From DATEMK01 sp035275625 (GTDB lineage: Bacteria; Bacteroidota; Bacteroidia; AKYH767-A; OLB10): DNA of 14,316 nucleotides. Shown one piece after another: positions 6,844-14,316 of this stretch; within the stretch, counting starts at the first letter, position 1, and every line of letters begins with the position of its first letter. The position numbers and the translations under genes were made by a program. The stretch spans positions 1-14,316 of the forward strand of contig DATEMK010000275.1 of NCBI GenBank assembly GCA_035275625.1. The letters are read 5' to 3'. Under the pieces are notes generated by a model that saw only the letters and a program-made list of their open reading frames with translations, made no database searches and was not told the DNA's origin.

Positions 6844-9800
6844 ATGATCATGAGAACAAAAAATCATCCCAATTATTCGCTCAATATTTTTAAATATTGG
6901 CTGATGAGCATCCTGTTAATTATTGGAATGCTGAAAAATGTAAATGCTGTTACCTATTATTCACAGGCAGGCGGCCCAGTGGATCTGAATACACTGGCAG
7001 GCTGGAATACAAATAGATTAGGAGGCGGCTCTACCCCCGCAAACCTTACAACTGCCGGAAATACTTTTGTTATCCAGGGCAGCGGCAATGGCGGAACTTC
7101 ACCACATTTAATCACCAATACAGCAATCGTTACGTTTTCCGGTGCAGGCTCTAAATTGCAAATTGAAAACGGGGCTTCGCTTACAGCAAGTTTTGCTATA
7201 ACTATTGGCAGTACTGCTACTTTCCAGGTTGATAATGGCGGAACTTATGTTCATAATAATACTGTTGCTTCTCCCTCCACCGGAATTTTTGGTGGCACAG
7301 AATCTTTTGGAGCAACCTCTAATGTAAGAATTGATAATTGGCCAAATAACACTACTGTAATTACTACAGGGGTAACATTGCCTTTTGGTCACCTGGAACT
7401 TAATTACACGGCAAACGCAGCAGCATGGCAGCAAAATTGGAACGGGTCAATTAATTTGACAGCCGGTAATTTTAAAATTACCAGTGTAGGAACTGCAAAT
7501 ATCAGGTTCACAGCGAGTGGTACCTACACTCTTACGATTGGAGGTAATTTTATTCAGAACTGTACGGGAACTGTAGTAGCATCTAATGCAGCAGGTGCAC
7601 CAACTATAAACATTGCGGGTAACTTTACAATTTCTGCCGGAAACTTTATCGCTTCTAACGGTACAGGAAGTTCAATAATTAATGTTACCGGAAATTACTC
7701 ACAGACAGGCGGTAATTTAGCCTTGGTAAGAGATGCCGGCAATTCCAATATGAATGTATCAGGAACATGCAGCTTAACTGGCGGAAGTATACTCTTAGTC
7801 ACCACTGCTGCCGGAGCGGGAACAGGTACTTTTACTGTTACGGGAAATACAACATTGAATGTAACCGGAACAGATGGCGTTTATCTTCAAAATGCCGGAA
7901 CAGGAATTGGAATTTTTCAAACACAGGATTTAATTGTTCCCGGCACTTCAACGTCCACCACTATTGTTGATTTTGGTGCAGGAACCATCCCGAACAATGA
8001 GTTCAGAATAAAAGGTACTTTTTCTAAAGGTACAGGCTCCGGTACATTTTATACCACTTCTTTAACTGCTGCAAAAGGTTTTGTTTTTAACGGAACGGGT
8101 ACATTGTTATCACCCCAGATATTATCTTATTTAGGCACTTCTTCTGATTATGTTAATTATGTGGTAAACACAGGAACAGTGGTAAAGCTTAGCACCAACG
8201 TGAACAACGGTCCGAACAATTTTTCAAATCCACCCAGCTCGTTCACAGTAAACGGCACGCTTGACTGCTCCACATTCAGAATTAACGGAGGCGGTGCTAA
8301 CTGCACATTCGCTTTGAATTCAGGCGCTACATTGGTTAGTGCAAATTCATTGGGTGTTATATCCGGCACATCGGGTTCCGTAGTTAACAATATTACCTCC
8401 ACATTTAATGCGGCAGCAAATTATATTTTTAACGGCTCTGTTACACAGAACACTAATTTCAAAACTGCAGGACAAACTATGGCGAACCTTACCATTGATA
8501 ACAGTGGCGGTTCCACAGGGGTGACATTGAACAGCACCGCTACTGTAAACGGTACGCTCACAGTAACAACGGGTACGTTTACCATTTCATCAGCACTGAC
8601 CATGGGTGGAAGCGCTGCAACAACTAACAATGCCGCTATTGTACTTACAAGCGGTGTTACATGGGACTGCGCAGGAACACAGGTTTCGGGCACGGGCGCG
8701 TTGACTATAGACGGAACTTTTGTTACATCCCGGACGGCAGGATTTAACGGGAGCGCTTCTACTGCCGTTGTAAATACCATCAGCCCGCTCACTATTAATA
8801 TAGGATCAACAGTAGATTACAGCAGGGCAACCGCCCAGACTATTACTTCTGCAAATTATAGCAATCTCACCAATTCCGGCAACGGCCCGAGAACATTTTC
8901 ATCGAGCGGCACCATCGGAATTGCCACTTCCTTTTCACCCGGCTCAGGGCTTTATACTATCGGAACAAGCACTGTTAATTATAATGGTGCAACCACTATA
9001 TCAAGTTTTCCTGTTCCATCCGTTTCAAGCGGTGGCAATTACTATAACCTGCAGGTTACAGGTTCACCAACTTATACAATGGCTTCTTCCTTAACTGTCG
9101 GCAATGATTTTACGGTTAACGGTTCAGGAACTTTCAGACTATCTAATGGTGCCCCAAATACATTAAATGTAAACGGAAATTTAAATGTTCAGTCCGGAAC
9201 TTTAACAGGGAATTCAAATAACGGAACAGGATTGACAATTTTTAATATTTCAGGAAATTTTTCACAATCCGGTGGAACAGTTAATGTCAATAATGCTACG
9301 AGTGGAAACGGGGGAACAGCCAATTTAAACACGACAGGAACATTTACGCTCACGGGGGGTAATTTCAATTTGATATCTAACACAGGCGGTAACGTTACCG
9401 TTACAGTGGACGGTACTGTATCAGTCAATGCAGGCGGAACGGATGGAATTAATCTTGAATCCGCTAATGGAAGCGGCACAGCAATATTTCAGGCAAATGG
9501 TAATGCAACCTTCCAGGGCGCATCTTCAGCCTTAGTAGATTTCGGATTTAATTCGGTTTCAGGAAATGAATTCAGAATAAAAGGAAACTTTTCAAAATCA
9601 GGAACCGGAACATTTACTACCACATCCACCAGCAACACATCAGCAACAGGTTTTGTATTTAACGGTACCGGTACATTAGCTTTACCCCAAACTTTTTCTT
9701 ATGCAGGTTCTAATTCCGAACATTGCTCTTACCAGGTAAACAGCGGAACAGCAGTACAAATGCTGACAGGACTTGTGATGGGCGCACTTGCCAACCCTTA

Positions 9801-12609
9801 TTCAGTTTTTACAGTTATAGGTACGTTAGATTGCGGCCTTAACGTGATCAGTGGAGGAAATGCCGCCAGCGGTGGCGGTGCTAATACCGGCTTTACGCTT
9901 ATTCTCGGAGGAACATTGGCAACTAAAAATACCGGGGGCGTTTTAGCTACTATAACAGATTTAAAAACTACATACAGTGTAGCAGGAAATTATCTTTTCA
10001 ATAATACCGCTTCTGCTCAGAATACCGCTTTCAAATCAAATCCTCAGCAGATGGCAAATCTTACCATCAGCAACCCGGTGGGCGTAAGCTTAACCGAATC
10101 AGCAACTATTACCGGGACGCTTGCTTTTACAGCCGGCATCATAACGACCTCTACAAATTTTGTTACATTAAATACGGGAGCAACTGTTACAGGTGCCGGA
10201 ACGGGCACTTATGTGAACGGCAATGTTCTTCGGATATATCCGACATCGGGCAACGCTACTCTTGATTTCCCGATAGGAAGCAGTTCCGCCTATGCGCCTG
10301 TGACGCTTGCTGTAAATGGTATTGGCGGATCAGGCCAGGTGTTTGTGGCAGGCTCTACTTTAACCGCTCCAGCACCGAGTGAAGATACACCGATCACCAA
10401 TTCTTCCGGAATAGACCAGACTAAAAAAGCCGGTAATTACTGGACGCTGGTTAAATCCGGAACAGGATCATTTACCACGTATGATGCTTCCTTTACGATT
10501 GCTAATACTGCAAACACAGGAAATCCCTTAAACTATATAGTTAGAAAATATGATCCATTCACTTTTACATGGAGCGCTACAACATTGGGAACACAAACAA
10601 GTTCTGTAACGCAGGCTACCGGGCTTACCAGCTTCAGTGAATTTGAAGTAGGAGAAGCTAACACGATTTCTCCTGCTACAAACCCTTCCCATTCTACTAT
10701 TTGTGACGGTAACAATACTTCATTTACAAGCACTTCAACGTCTTCTCCTGCACCTTCAATTCTCTGGTATGAAAATACCGGCTCAGGATATCTTCCGCTT
10801 TCGAATGGCGGAGTTTACAGTGGAGTAACTACAAATACTTTAGTGATAACAGGCGGAACTGCTGCTATGGATGGTTATACGTATCGTGCACATTACACAA
10901 ATATAAACGGTACAACACATTCTACACAGGCATTCCTTAATGTCAATACTGTTCCGGCCAACAATGCGATTACCGGGTTTTCAGGGACTACTGAGGCCTG
11001 TACGGGTGAGGTCTTTTTAATGACGGTAAACGCAACAGGACCAGGACTTACTTACACATGGAATACAACCACTAACCCGTCTGTGGTGTTGTTCAGCAAC
11101 AGCCCCGGAGGTCCCTGGTCTGCCGGCCCATTTCCTACATCTGGTAATACTGTATATGCTCAATTCGGCAGTGTTGTCGGATCGGGATATAATATATGCG
11201 CACATGCAATAAACAGCTGCGGCAGTAATATAGCCAATAAGTGCACCTTTATAAGGGGTAAAGTAGGTACCCCGGGTAATATAAACGGATCCATAGTTGC
11301 CTGTCCGGGCACTTCTAAAGCCTATGGTTGCGGAGCATCAGCAGGCGCATCGGTTTATACATGGACTTTGGGAGGTTCCACATCCCCTATTACCAGCGGA
11401 CAGGGAAATAACACAGGTGTGCTGGTAACTTATCCTGCCGGGTTCACATCCGGACAATTATGCGTGACTGCATCGTTAACCTGCGGAACAAGCTCCATCA
11501 GCGCTCCGAGGTGTATAACGGTTTCAGCCACTCCTGCAGTTCCGGGGCCGTTTATCAGCGCACCTTCAAAAGTTTGTCCCGGCCAGTCGAATGTTCTTTT
11601 TTCAGTGCCTGCTGTGACAAATGCATCAGGATATAACTGGACAGTGCCTGTTGGGACAACTATAGTGGAATCACCACCGTATGGTACTTCTATTCATGTG
11701 GATTTTCCTTCTTCTTATGCAGGTGCACCCCCTGTTTGCGCTTATGCAAACAGCTCATGTGCTTCCAGCGCGGGCAGATGCAAGACGGTGGGCAGCTATG
11801 TTCCGGGTCTGCCGGGTTCTATGGCCGGACCTGTAAATAATGCCTGTGATACAACAGTCCAATATTCAGTTCCTAATGTGAGTGGTGCAACAAGTTATAC
11901 ATGGACTATTCCGGGCGCAGCAACCAACTTCACCGGGCAGGGTACAAATGCAATACAATTTGATTTGAATTCTTCGTTCACTTCGGGTACTGTAAGTGTA
12001 ACAGCCAATACAAACCTGTGCGTACCCGGTACAAGCGCCCCGAGAACAATTACTATTAATGGCAAACCCGCAACACCGGGAAGTATTACTGCAAATCCTT
12101 TGTCATGGTGTTCCGGTTCACCGGTTAATTTCAGCGTGGTGAATCCAACCGGAGTACCTCTGCCAACTTACCTATGGACTGTTACAAACGGAACTAACAT
12201 GACCGGCCAGGGAACTAACAGCATTTCTGTTACATGGGGCACAACCGGGGTGCCAAGCTCCGGTCCGGTGAATGTAAGTGCAAGCAATACCTGCGGGGGA
12301 AGCGGTACGCGTTCACAAACCTTCTCTACTTCCTGCAGGGAAGAAGAAGTCCTGAACGATGCCGGTATTTCTGTTTATCCGAACCCGGCTCATGATAAAT
12401 TAACGGTAAGCATATACGTCAAAGGTCAGGCGCAATTCCAGCTGTACCTGCATGATATGTCAGGCAGGATGGTTCTTTCAGAAAACAGTGAAGCAATGCC
12501 CGGAACAAATTCTTATGAATTAGACCTTAACAGCTTTGCAAAAGGTGTTTACATGCTGGAAGTTCAATCAGAAGGTAATAGTCATAAAACGAAAGTGGTG
12601 ATTGAATAG
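6844..12609 (+). CDS. Giant T9SS-secreted repetitive beta-solenoid/PKD-like surface protein
   Basis: This is a 1,921-residue protein. The signal peptide ends near NVNA (35/36). Two close starts exist (MIM; ATG at 6844 and 6850), and the second leaves a more typical n-region. Residues about 40-1110 are Gly/Thr/Ser/Asn-rich repeats alternating strand and turn (GNFTISAGNF, GNLNVQSG, FNGTGTL), as in beta-solenoid adhesins; two blocks within them are duplicated. Residues 1121-1260 form a domain with TYVNGNVLRIYP and LDFPIGSSSAYAPVTL, common in Bacteroidota surface proteins. An Ig-like domain (about 1280-1370) with ICDGNNTSF and ILWYENTGSG follows, then several PKD-like modules to about 1835 with recurring YTWTxP, GQGTN and C-G-x-S motifs. 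The end (SVYPNPAHDKL at 1843 to KVVIE) is a type A T9SS sorting domain. An 85-base gap separates it from the upstream cargo gene; no strong promoter is visible there, so read-through is possible. A hairpin follows the stop. It is probably a structural or adhesive surface protein; no enzyme motif was seen. Confidence 0.9.
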   Translation: MIMRTKNHPNYSLNIFKYWLMSILLIIGMLKNVNAVTYYSQAGGPVDLNTLAGWNTNRLGGGSTPANLTTAGNTFVIQGSGNGGTSPHLITNTAIVTFSGAGSKLQIENGASLTASFAITIGSTATFQVDNGGTYVHNNTVASPSTGIFGGTESFGATSNVRIDNWPNNTTVITTGVTLPFGHLELNYTANAAAWQQNWNGSINLTAGNFKITSVGTANIRFTASGTYTLTIGGNFIQNCTGTVVASNAAGAPTINIAGNFTISAGNFIASNGTGSSIINVTGNYSQTGGNLALVRDAGNSNMNVSGTCSLTGGSILLVTTAAGAGTGTFTVTGNTTLNVTGTDGVYLQNAGTGIGIFQTQDLIVPGTSTSTTIVDFGAGTIPNNEFRIKGTFSKGTGSGTFYTTSLTAAKGFVFNGTGTLLSPQILSYLGTSSDYVNYVVNTGTVVKLSTNVNNGPNNFSNPPSSFTVNGTLDCSTFRINGGGANCTFALNSGATLVSANSLGVISGTSGSVVNNITSTFNAAANYIFNGSVTQNTNFKTAGQTMANLTIDNSGGSTGVTLNSTATVNGTLTVTTGTFTISSALTMGGSAATTNNAAIVLTSGVTWDCAGTQVSGTGALTIDGTFVTSRTAGFNGSASTAVVNTISPLTINIGSTVDYSRATAQTITSANYSNLTNSGNGPRTFSSSGTIGIATSFSPGSGLYTIGTSTVNYNGATTISSFPVPSVSSGGNYYNLQVTGSPTYTMASSLTVGNDFTVNGSGTFRLSNGAPNTLNVNGNLNVQSGTLTGNSNNGTGLTIFNISGNFSQSGGTVNVNNATSGNGGTANLNTTGTFTLTGGNFNLISNTGGNVTVTVDGTVSVNAGGTDGINLESANGSGTAIFQANGNATFQGASSALVDFGFNSVSGNEFRIKGNFSKSGTGTFTTTSTSNTSATGFVFNGTGTLALPQTFSYAGSNSEHCSYQVNSGTAVQMLTGLVMGALANPYSVFTVIGTLDCGLNVISGGNAASGGGANTGFTLILGGTLATKNTGGVLATITDLKTTYSVAGNYLFNNTASAQNTAFKSNPQQMANLTISNPVGVSLTESATITGTLAFTAGIITTSTNFVTLNTGATVTGAGTGTYVNGNVLRIYPTSGNATLDFPIGSSSAYAPVTLAVNGIGGSGQVFVAGSTLTAPAPSEDTPITNSSGIDQTKKAGNYWTLVKSGTGSFTTYDASFTIANTANTGNPLNYIVRKYDPFTFTWSATTLGTQTSSVTQATGLTSFSEFEVGEANTISPATNPSHSTICDGNNTSFTSTSTSSPAPSILWYENTGSGYLPLSNGGVYSGVTTNTLVITGGTAAMDGYTYRAHYTNINGTTHSTQAFLNVNTVPANNAITGFSGTTEACTGEVFLMTVNATGPGLTYTWNTTTNPSVVLFSNSPGGPWSAGPFPTSGNTVYAQFGSVVGSGYNICAHAINSCGSNIANKCTFIRGKVGTPGNINGSIVACPGTSKAYGCGASAGASVYTWTLGGSTSPITSGQGNNTGVLVTYPAGFTSGQLCVTASLTCGTSSISAPRCITVSATPAVPGPFISAPSKVCPGQSNVLFSVPAVTNASGYNWTVPVGTTIVESPPYGTSIHVDFPSSYAGAPPVCAYANSSCASSAGRCKTVGSYVPGLPGSMAGPVNNACDTTVQYSVPNVSGATSYTWTIPGAATNFTGQGTNAIQFDLNSSFTSGTVSVTANTNLCVPGTSAPRTITINGKPATPGSITANPLSWCSGSPVNFSVVNPTGVPLPTYLWTVTNGTNMTGQGTNSISVTWGTTGVPSSGPVNVSASNTCGGSGTRSQTFSTSCREEEVLNDAGISVYPNPAHDKLTVSIYVKGQAQFQLYLHDMSGRMVLSENSEAMPGTNSYELDLNSFAKGVYMLEVQSEGNSHKTKVVIE
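7612..8511 (+). repeat. Intragenic duplication, copy A (about residues 257-556)
   Basis: This is the first copy of a block of about 300 residues. Landmarks are N-I/V-x-G-N-F-S/T, TGG/SGG turns, T-D-G-V-Y-L, NNEFRIKGTFSKG (384-396), KGFVFNGTGTL, LDCSTFRINGGGANC and TMANLTIDN (545-553). The same order recurs 519-524 residues later. DNA similarity is still visible, for example TTCAGAATAAAAGG in both copies. Confidence 0.8.
9169..10083 (+). repeat. Intragenic duplication, copy B (about residues 776-1080)
   Basis: This is the second copy of the block. Matching landmarks are NGNLNVQSG, SGNFSQSGG, GTDGINLESANGSGTAIFQ, GNEFRIKGNFSKS (907-919), TGFVFNGTGTLALPQTFSY, GTLDCGLNVISGG and QMANLTISN (1069-1077). 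A few insertions relative to copy A, such as GGNAASGGGANTG, account for the drift in offset from 519 to 524 residues. Confidence 0.8.
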
Positions 12610-12637
12610 AAAGTCTTTAATAATATAATTTTTGAAA

Positions 12638-12661
12638 ACGGCTGTCTGAAAGGACAGCCGT
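12638..12661. terminator. Hairpin terminator between convergent genes
   Basis: ACGGCTGTC (12638-12646) and GACAGCCGT (12653-12661) form a perfect 9-bp GC-rich stem with loop TGAAAG, 28 bases after the stop at 12609. The tract after the stem is AT-rich on both sides (AATTCTATATATT on plus, TTTTCAAAAATT on minus) but the T-run is short. It sits between convergent genes and can serve both directions. Confidence 0.75.
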
Positions 12662-12733
12662 AATTCTATATATTGAGGCTGTGGTTTCCAAAAGCGTAAT
12701 GATGAGAAAACCTGGCTTTGGACAAAAAAAGGT

Positions 12734-14316
12734 TCAATTCACAACAAATTTCCCGCGGGATAGGGTCTTCTCATCCTCGCTTTTCAGTTCATACGAAAAC
12801 ATTCCTTTACTCAAATTATTTCTTTCAATTATGATTTTATTTTCTCCATTAATTTGCCTGTATAAAATTTCCTTCCCTGTTATATCAGATACTTTAAGTA
12901 TAATTTTTTTATACTCCGGGTTAGAAAAAACAATCTCAGCCCTGTCATGAAATGGATTTGGATACAAAAAAGAAAACTGTTCAGTATCCTGGATGTTCTC
13001 TACACCGGTTGCTATAGAACCGCTATTAGTGAGTAATGGAATTTCAGTTCCGGTATTTGTGATTGCCATTACATTACTGAATGAAAGATACATTAATCCT
13101 ATTGCATTATTTGCTACAATAAAATTCAACATTCCTATTAAACCAAACCCGGAAACACCGTAATGATCAGTTCTCGTAAATGCAACTTCAAATTTTCCTA
13201 TGGCAGAAAAATCCTTTTCGAGATGAATACTATTACCCGTATTTCCGATCCATGAACCTGAGTAATCTGCATACATTGATCCCTGGTTAATAAATGATGG
13301 ATCATAGTTTACGGTAAATGCAATACCGTAAATTGAATCTGCAGGTACTGATGATGAACCAAGGAATATCGGTATATTAACTGGTGAACCGGGAGCTATT
13401 GCTCCTGTGGGAAATTGGAATGACAATTCAATTCCTGAACTTATTGCCTGCTCATTTTGCGCTAAGCGTGCGGGGTGAGCAAGACCATAGTTTAATGAAA
13501 CTGCCAGCGTATCATCATCATCAACCATTCCGTTTCCATCACAATCTGCATGTTTTTTATTTACTGCTGAAATAAAATAGGAACTCCAGTCCGTTGAAGG
13601 CTGTGCAACATAATTATTTGATGCACCAGCACGCGCAGATCCTGTTTCGCCAAATGCAATTCCTATATTGAGCAAATCAAAATTATTTACAATCAGATCA
13701 TAATTTGCATCACCGGGCCACACATTGCTTATCACTGAGCATGAAGCGAATTGCCAGCCGGTGTTGTTTCCTAAATCTGTACATCCGCTGCCGGCAAAAA
13801 ATTGCGCGCCCCCTGTTACATGTATATCCCTCAGTGCGACATTCTTAATGCAAACAGTTCCTGATGCATCAAAAATATCTGTAGCCATTCCATTGACTGA
13901 TGAATGCATAATCAGCTGCCCGGTTGGTTTGTTTACAATCAATTCTCCCAAAATAAAAATTGTGTCAACCTGGCCAAAGCTTAAATCATTTGTTACCTGA
14001 TCAATAAACAAGGTATCAATATAAAAGCTGTAATTCGATACAGTAATATTGCTGCCTTCCAAAAACGCTTTGCTAAAGTGATTGGGCGATGTGCCGAAAT
14101 TATTTAAGGATTGAGAATTGATTGAAGAATGGCACCTTAGTTCTTTTATTTCATTGCCGAAACCAATGAGATAGTGACATTCAAGAAAGTTTATAAAACA
14201 TAAATCAATTTCAACGGTTGCAAAAAACGCTTCAATCTTATTAAAGTGAATATTTGGCGGATGACACAATAATTCAGTACCCGAATACGGAGATATTTGA
14301 ATAAATGAAGAATCCG
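12734..14316 (-). CDS. T9SS-secreted protein with dockerin-like and cohesin-like domains, N-terminus beyond window
   Basis: This is the C-terminal 526 residues of a secreted protein. The frame stays open to the right edge, so the TTG at 14269 is not the real start. The first part has alternating strands ending in GGAQFFAGSGCTDLGNNTGW, a typical end of a right-handed beta-helix in Bacteroidota surface proteins. Two calcium-loop motifs follow: GDANYDLIVNNFDLLNIGIAFG (minus strand about 13713-13645), resembling a dockerin/EF-hand loop, and DCDGNGMVDDDD (about 13555-13520). The segment encoded at about 13440-13010 resembles a cohesin-type beta-sandwich (PVNIPIFLGSS, GIAFTVNYDPSFI, FGLIGMLNFIV). 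The last roughly 80 residues (FLYPNPFHDRAEIVF, SDITGKEI, GMFSYEL, GKFVVN) are a type A T9SS sorting domain. It is convergent with the large plus-strand cargo gene and shares a hairpin terminator with it. Enzyme function is not indicated in the visible part. Confidence 0.88.
   Translation of the reverse strand, partial: DSSFIQISPYSGTELLCHPPNIHFNKIEAFFATVEIDLCFINFLECHYLIGFGNEIKELRCHSSINSQSLNNFGTSPNHFSKAFLEGSNITVSNYSFYIDTLFIDQVTNDLSFGQVDTIFILGELIVNKPTGQLIMHSSVNGMATDIFDASGTVCIKNVALRDIHVTGGAQFFAGSGCTDLGNNTGWQFASCSVISNVWPGDANYDLIVNNFDLLNIGIAFGETGSARAGASNNYVAQPSTDWSSYFISAVNKKHADCDGNGMVDDDDTLAVSLNYGLAHPARLAQNEQAISSGIELSFQFPTGAIAPGSPVNIPIFLGSSSVPADSIYGIAFTVNYDPSFINQGSMYADYSGSWIGNTGNSIHLEKDFSAIGKFEVAFTRTDHYGVSGFGLIGMLNFIVANNAIGLMYLSFSNVMAITNTGTEIPLLTNSGSIATGVENIQDTEQFSFLYPNPFHDRAEIVFSNPEYKKIILKVSDITGKEILYRQINGENKIIIERNNLSKGMFSYELKSEDEKTLSRGKFVVN

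Noticed and set aside
8421..8792. 123-residue and similar Val/Pro-rich minus-strand ORFs inside the 1,921-residue gene
   Set aside because: Antisense frames of Thr/Asn/Gly-rich repeats naturally read as Val/Pro/Leu-rich open frames; they have no starts with ribosome-site context or domains of their own.
12681..12950. 89-residue plus-strand ORF
   Set aside because: It is antisense to the sorting domain of the minus-strand T9SS cargo gene and shows no domain.
14267..14269. TTG as the start of the right-edge minus-strand gene
   Set aside because: The frame is open upstream to the window edge, and the sequence at the TTG has no signal peptide, which a T9SS cargo must have.

Overview
The window looks like a chromosomal segment from a member of the Bacteroidota, probably an uncultivated or environmental lineage. 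Three long genes end in type A C-terminal sorting domains of the type IX secretion system (T9SS), which is essentially restricted to that phylum. Gene starts lack Shine-Dalgarno sequences, and one intergenic region carries a good match to the Bacteroidota -7 promoter element TAnnTTTG. No rRNA, tRNA, transposase or CRISPR array was seen.

Layout. (1) Positions 1-935, minus strand: the N-terminal 311 codons of a GHKL (Bergerat-fold) ATPase that starts at a GTG and runs off the left edge. It is clearly more AT-rich than the rest of the window and looks acquired; a defence or chromatin/DNA-processing role of the MutL/MORC/Hsp90-like kind is possible but not shown. (2) Positions 936-2000: a 1,065-base stretch without a convincing gene. 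It holds a striking array of sixteen 21-bp units (1159-1494), each a conserved pyrimidine-rich core followed by a different 8-base segment, then a Bacteroidota-type promoter and a roughly 185-base putative leader with two inverted repeats. (3) Positions 2001-6758, plus strand: a likely two-gene operon made of a small exported protein with a cysteine-free HMA-like fold and a 1,439-residue T9SS cargo built of tandem Cys/Asp-rich beta-sandwich modules. (4) Positions 6844-12609: a 1,921-residue T9SS cargo with a repetitive beta-solenoid-like body that contains an internal duplication, followed by Ig/PKD-like modules. (5) A hairpin terminator at 12638-12661 lies between convergent genes. (6) Positions 12734-14316, minus strand: the C-terminal part of a third T9SS cargo that combines a beta-helix end, two EF-hand (dockerin-like) loops and a cohesin-like domain.

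Taken together, the right-hand 12 kb is a cell-surface/adhesin locus. The proteins would cross the inner membrane by Sec, cross the outer membrane by T9SS, and be anchored on the surface or released. Substrates or binding partners cannot be read from the sequence. The most unexplained element is the 21-bp array next to the AT-rich ATPase gene.
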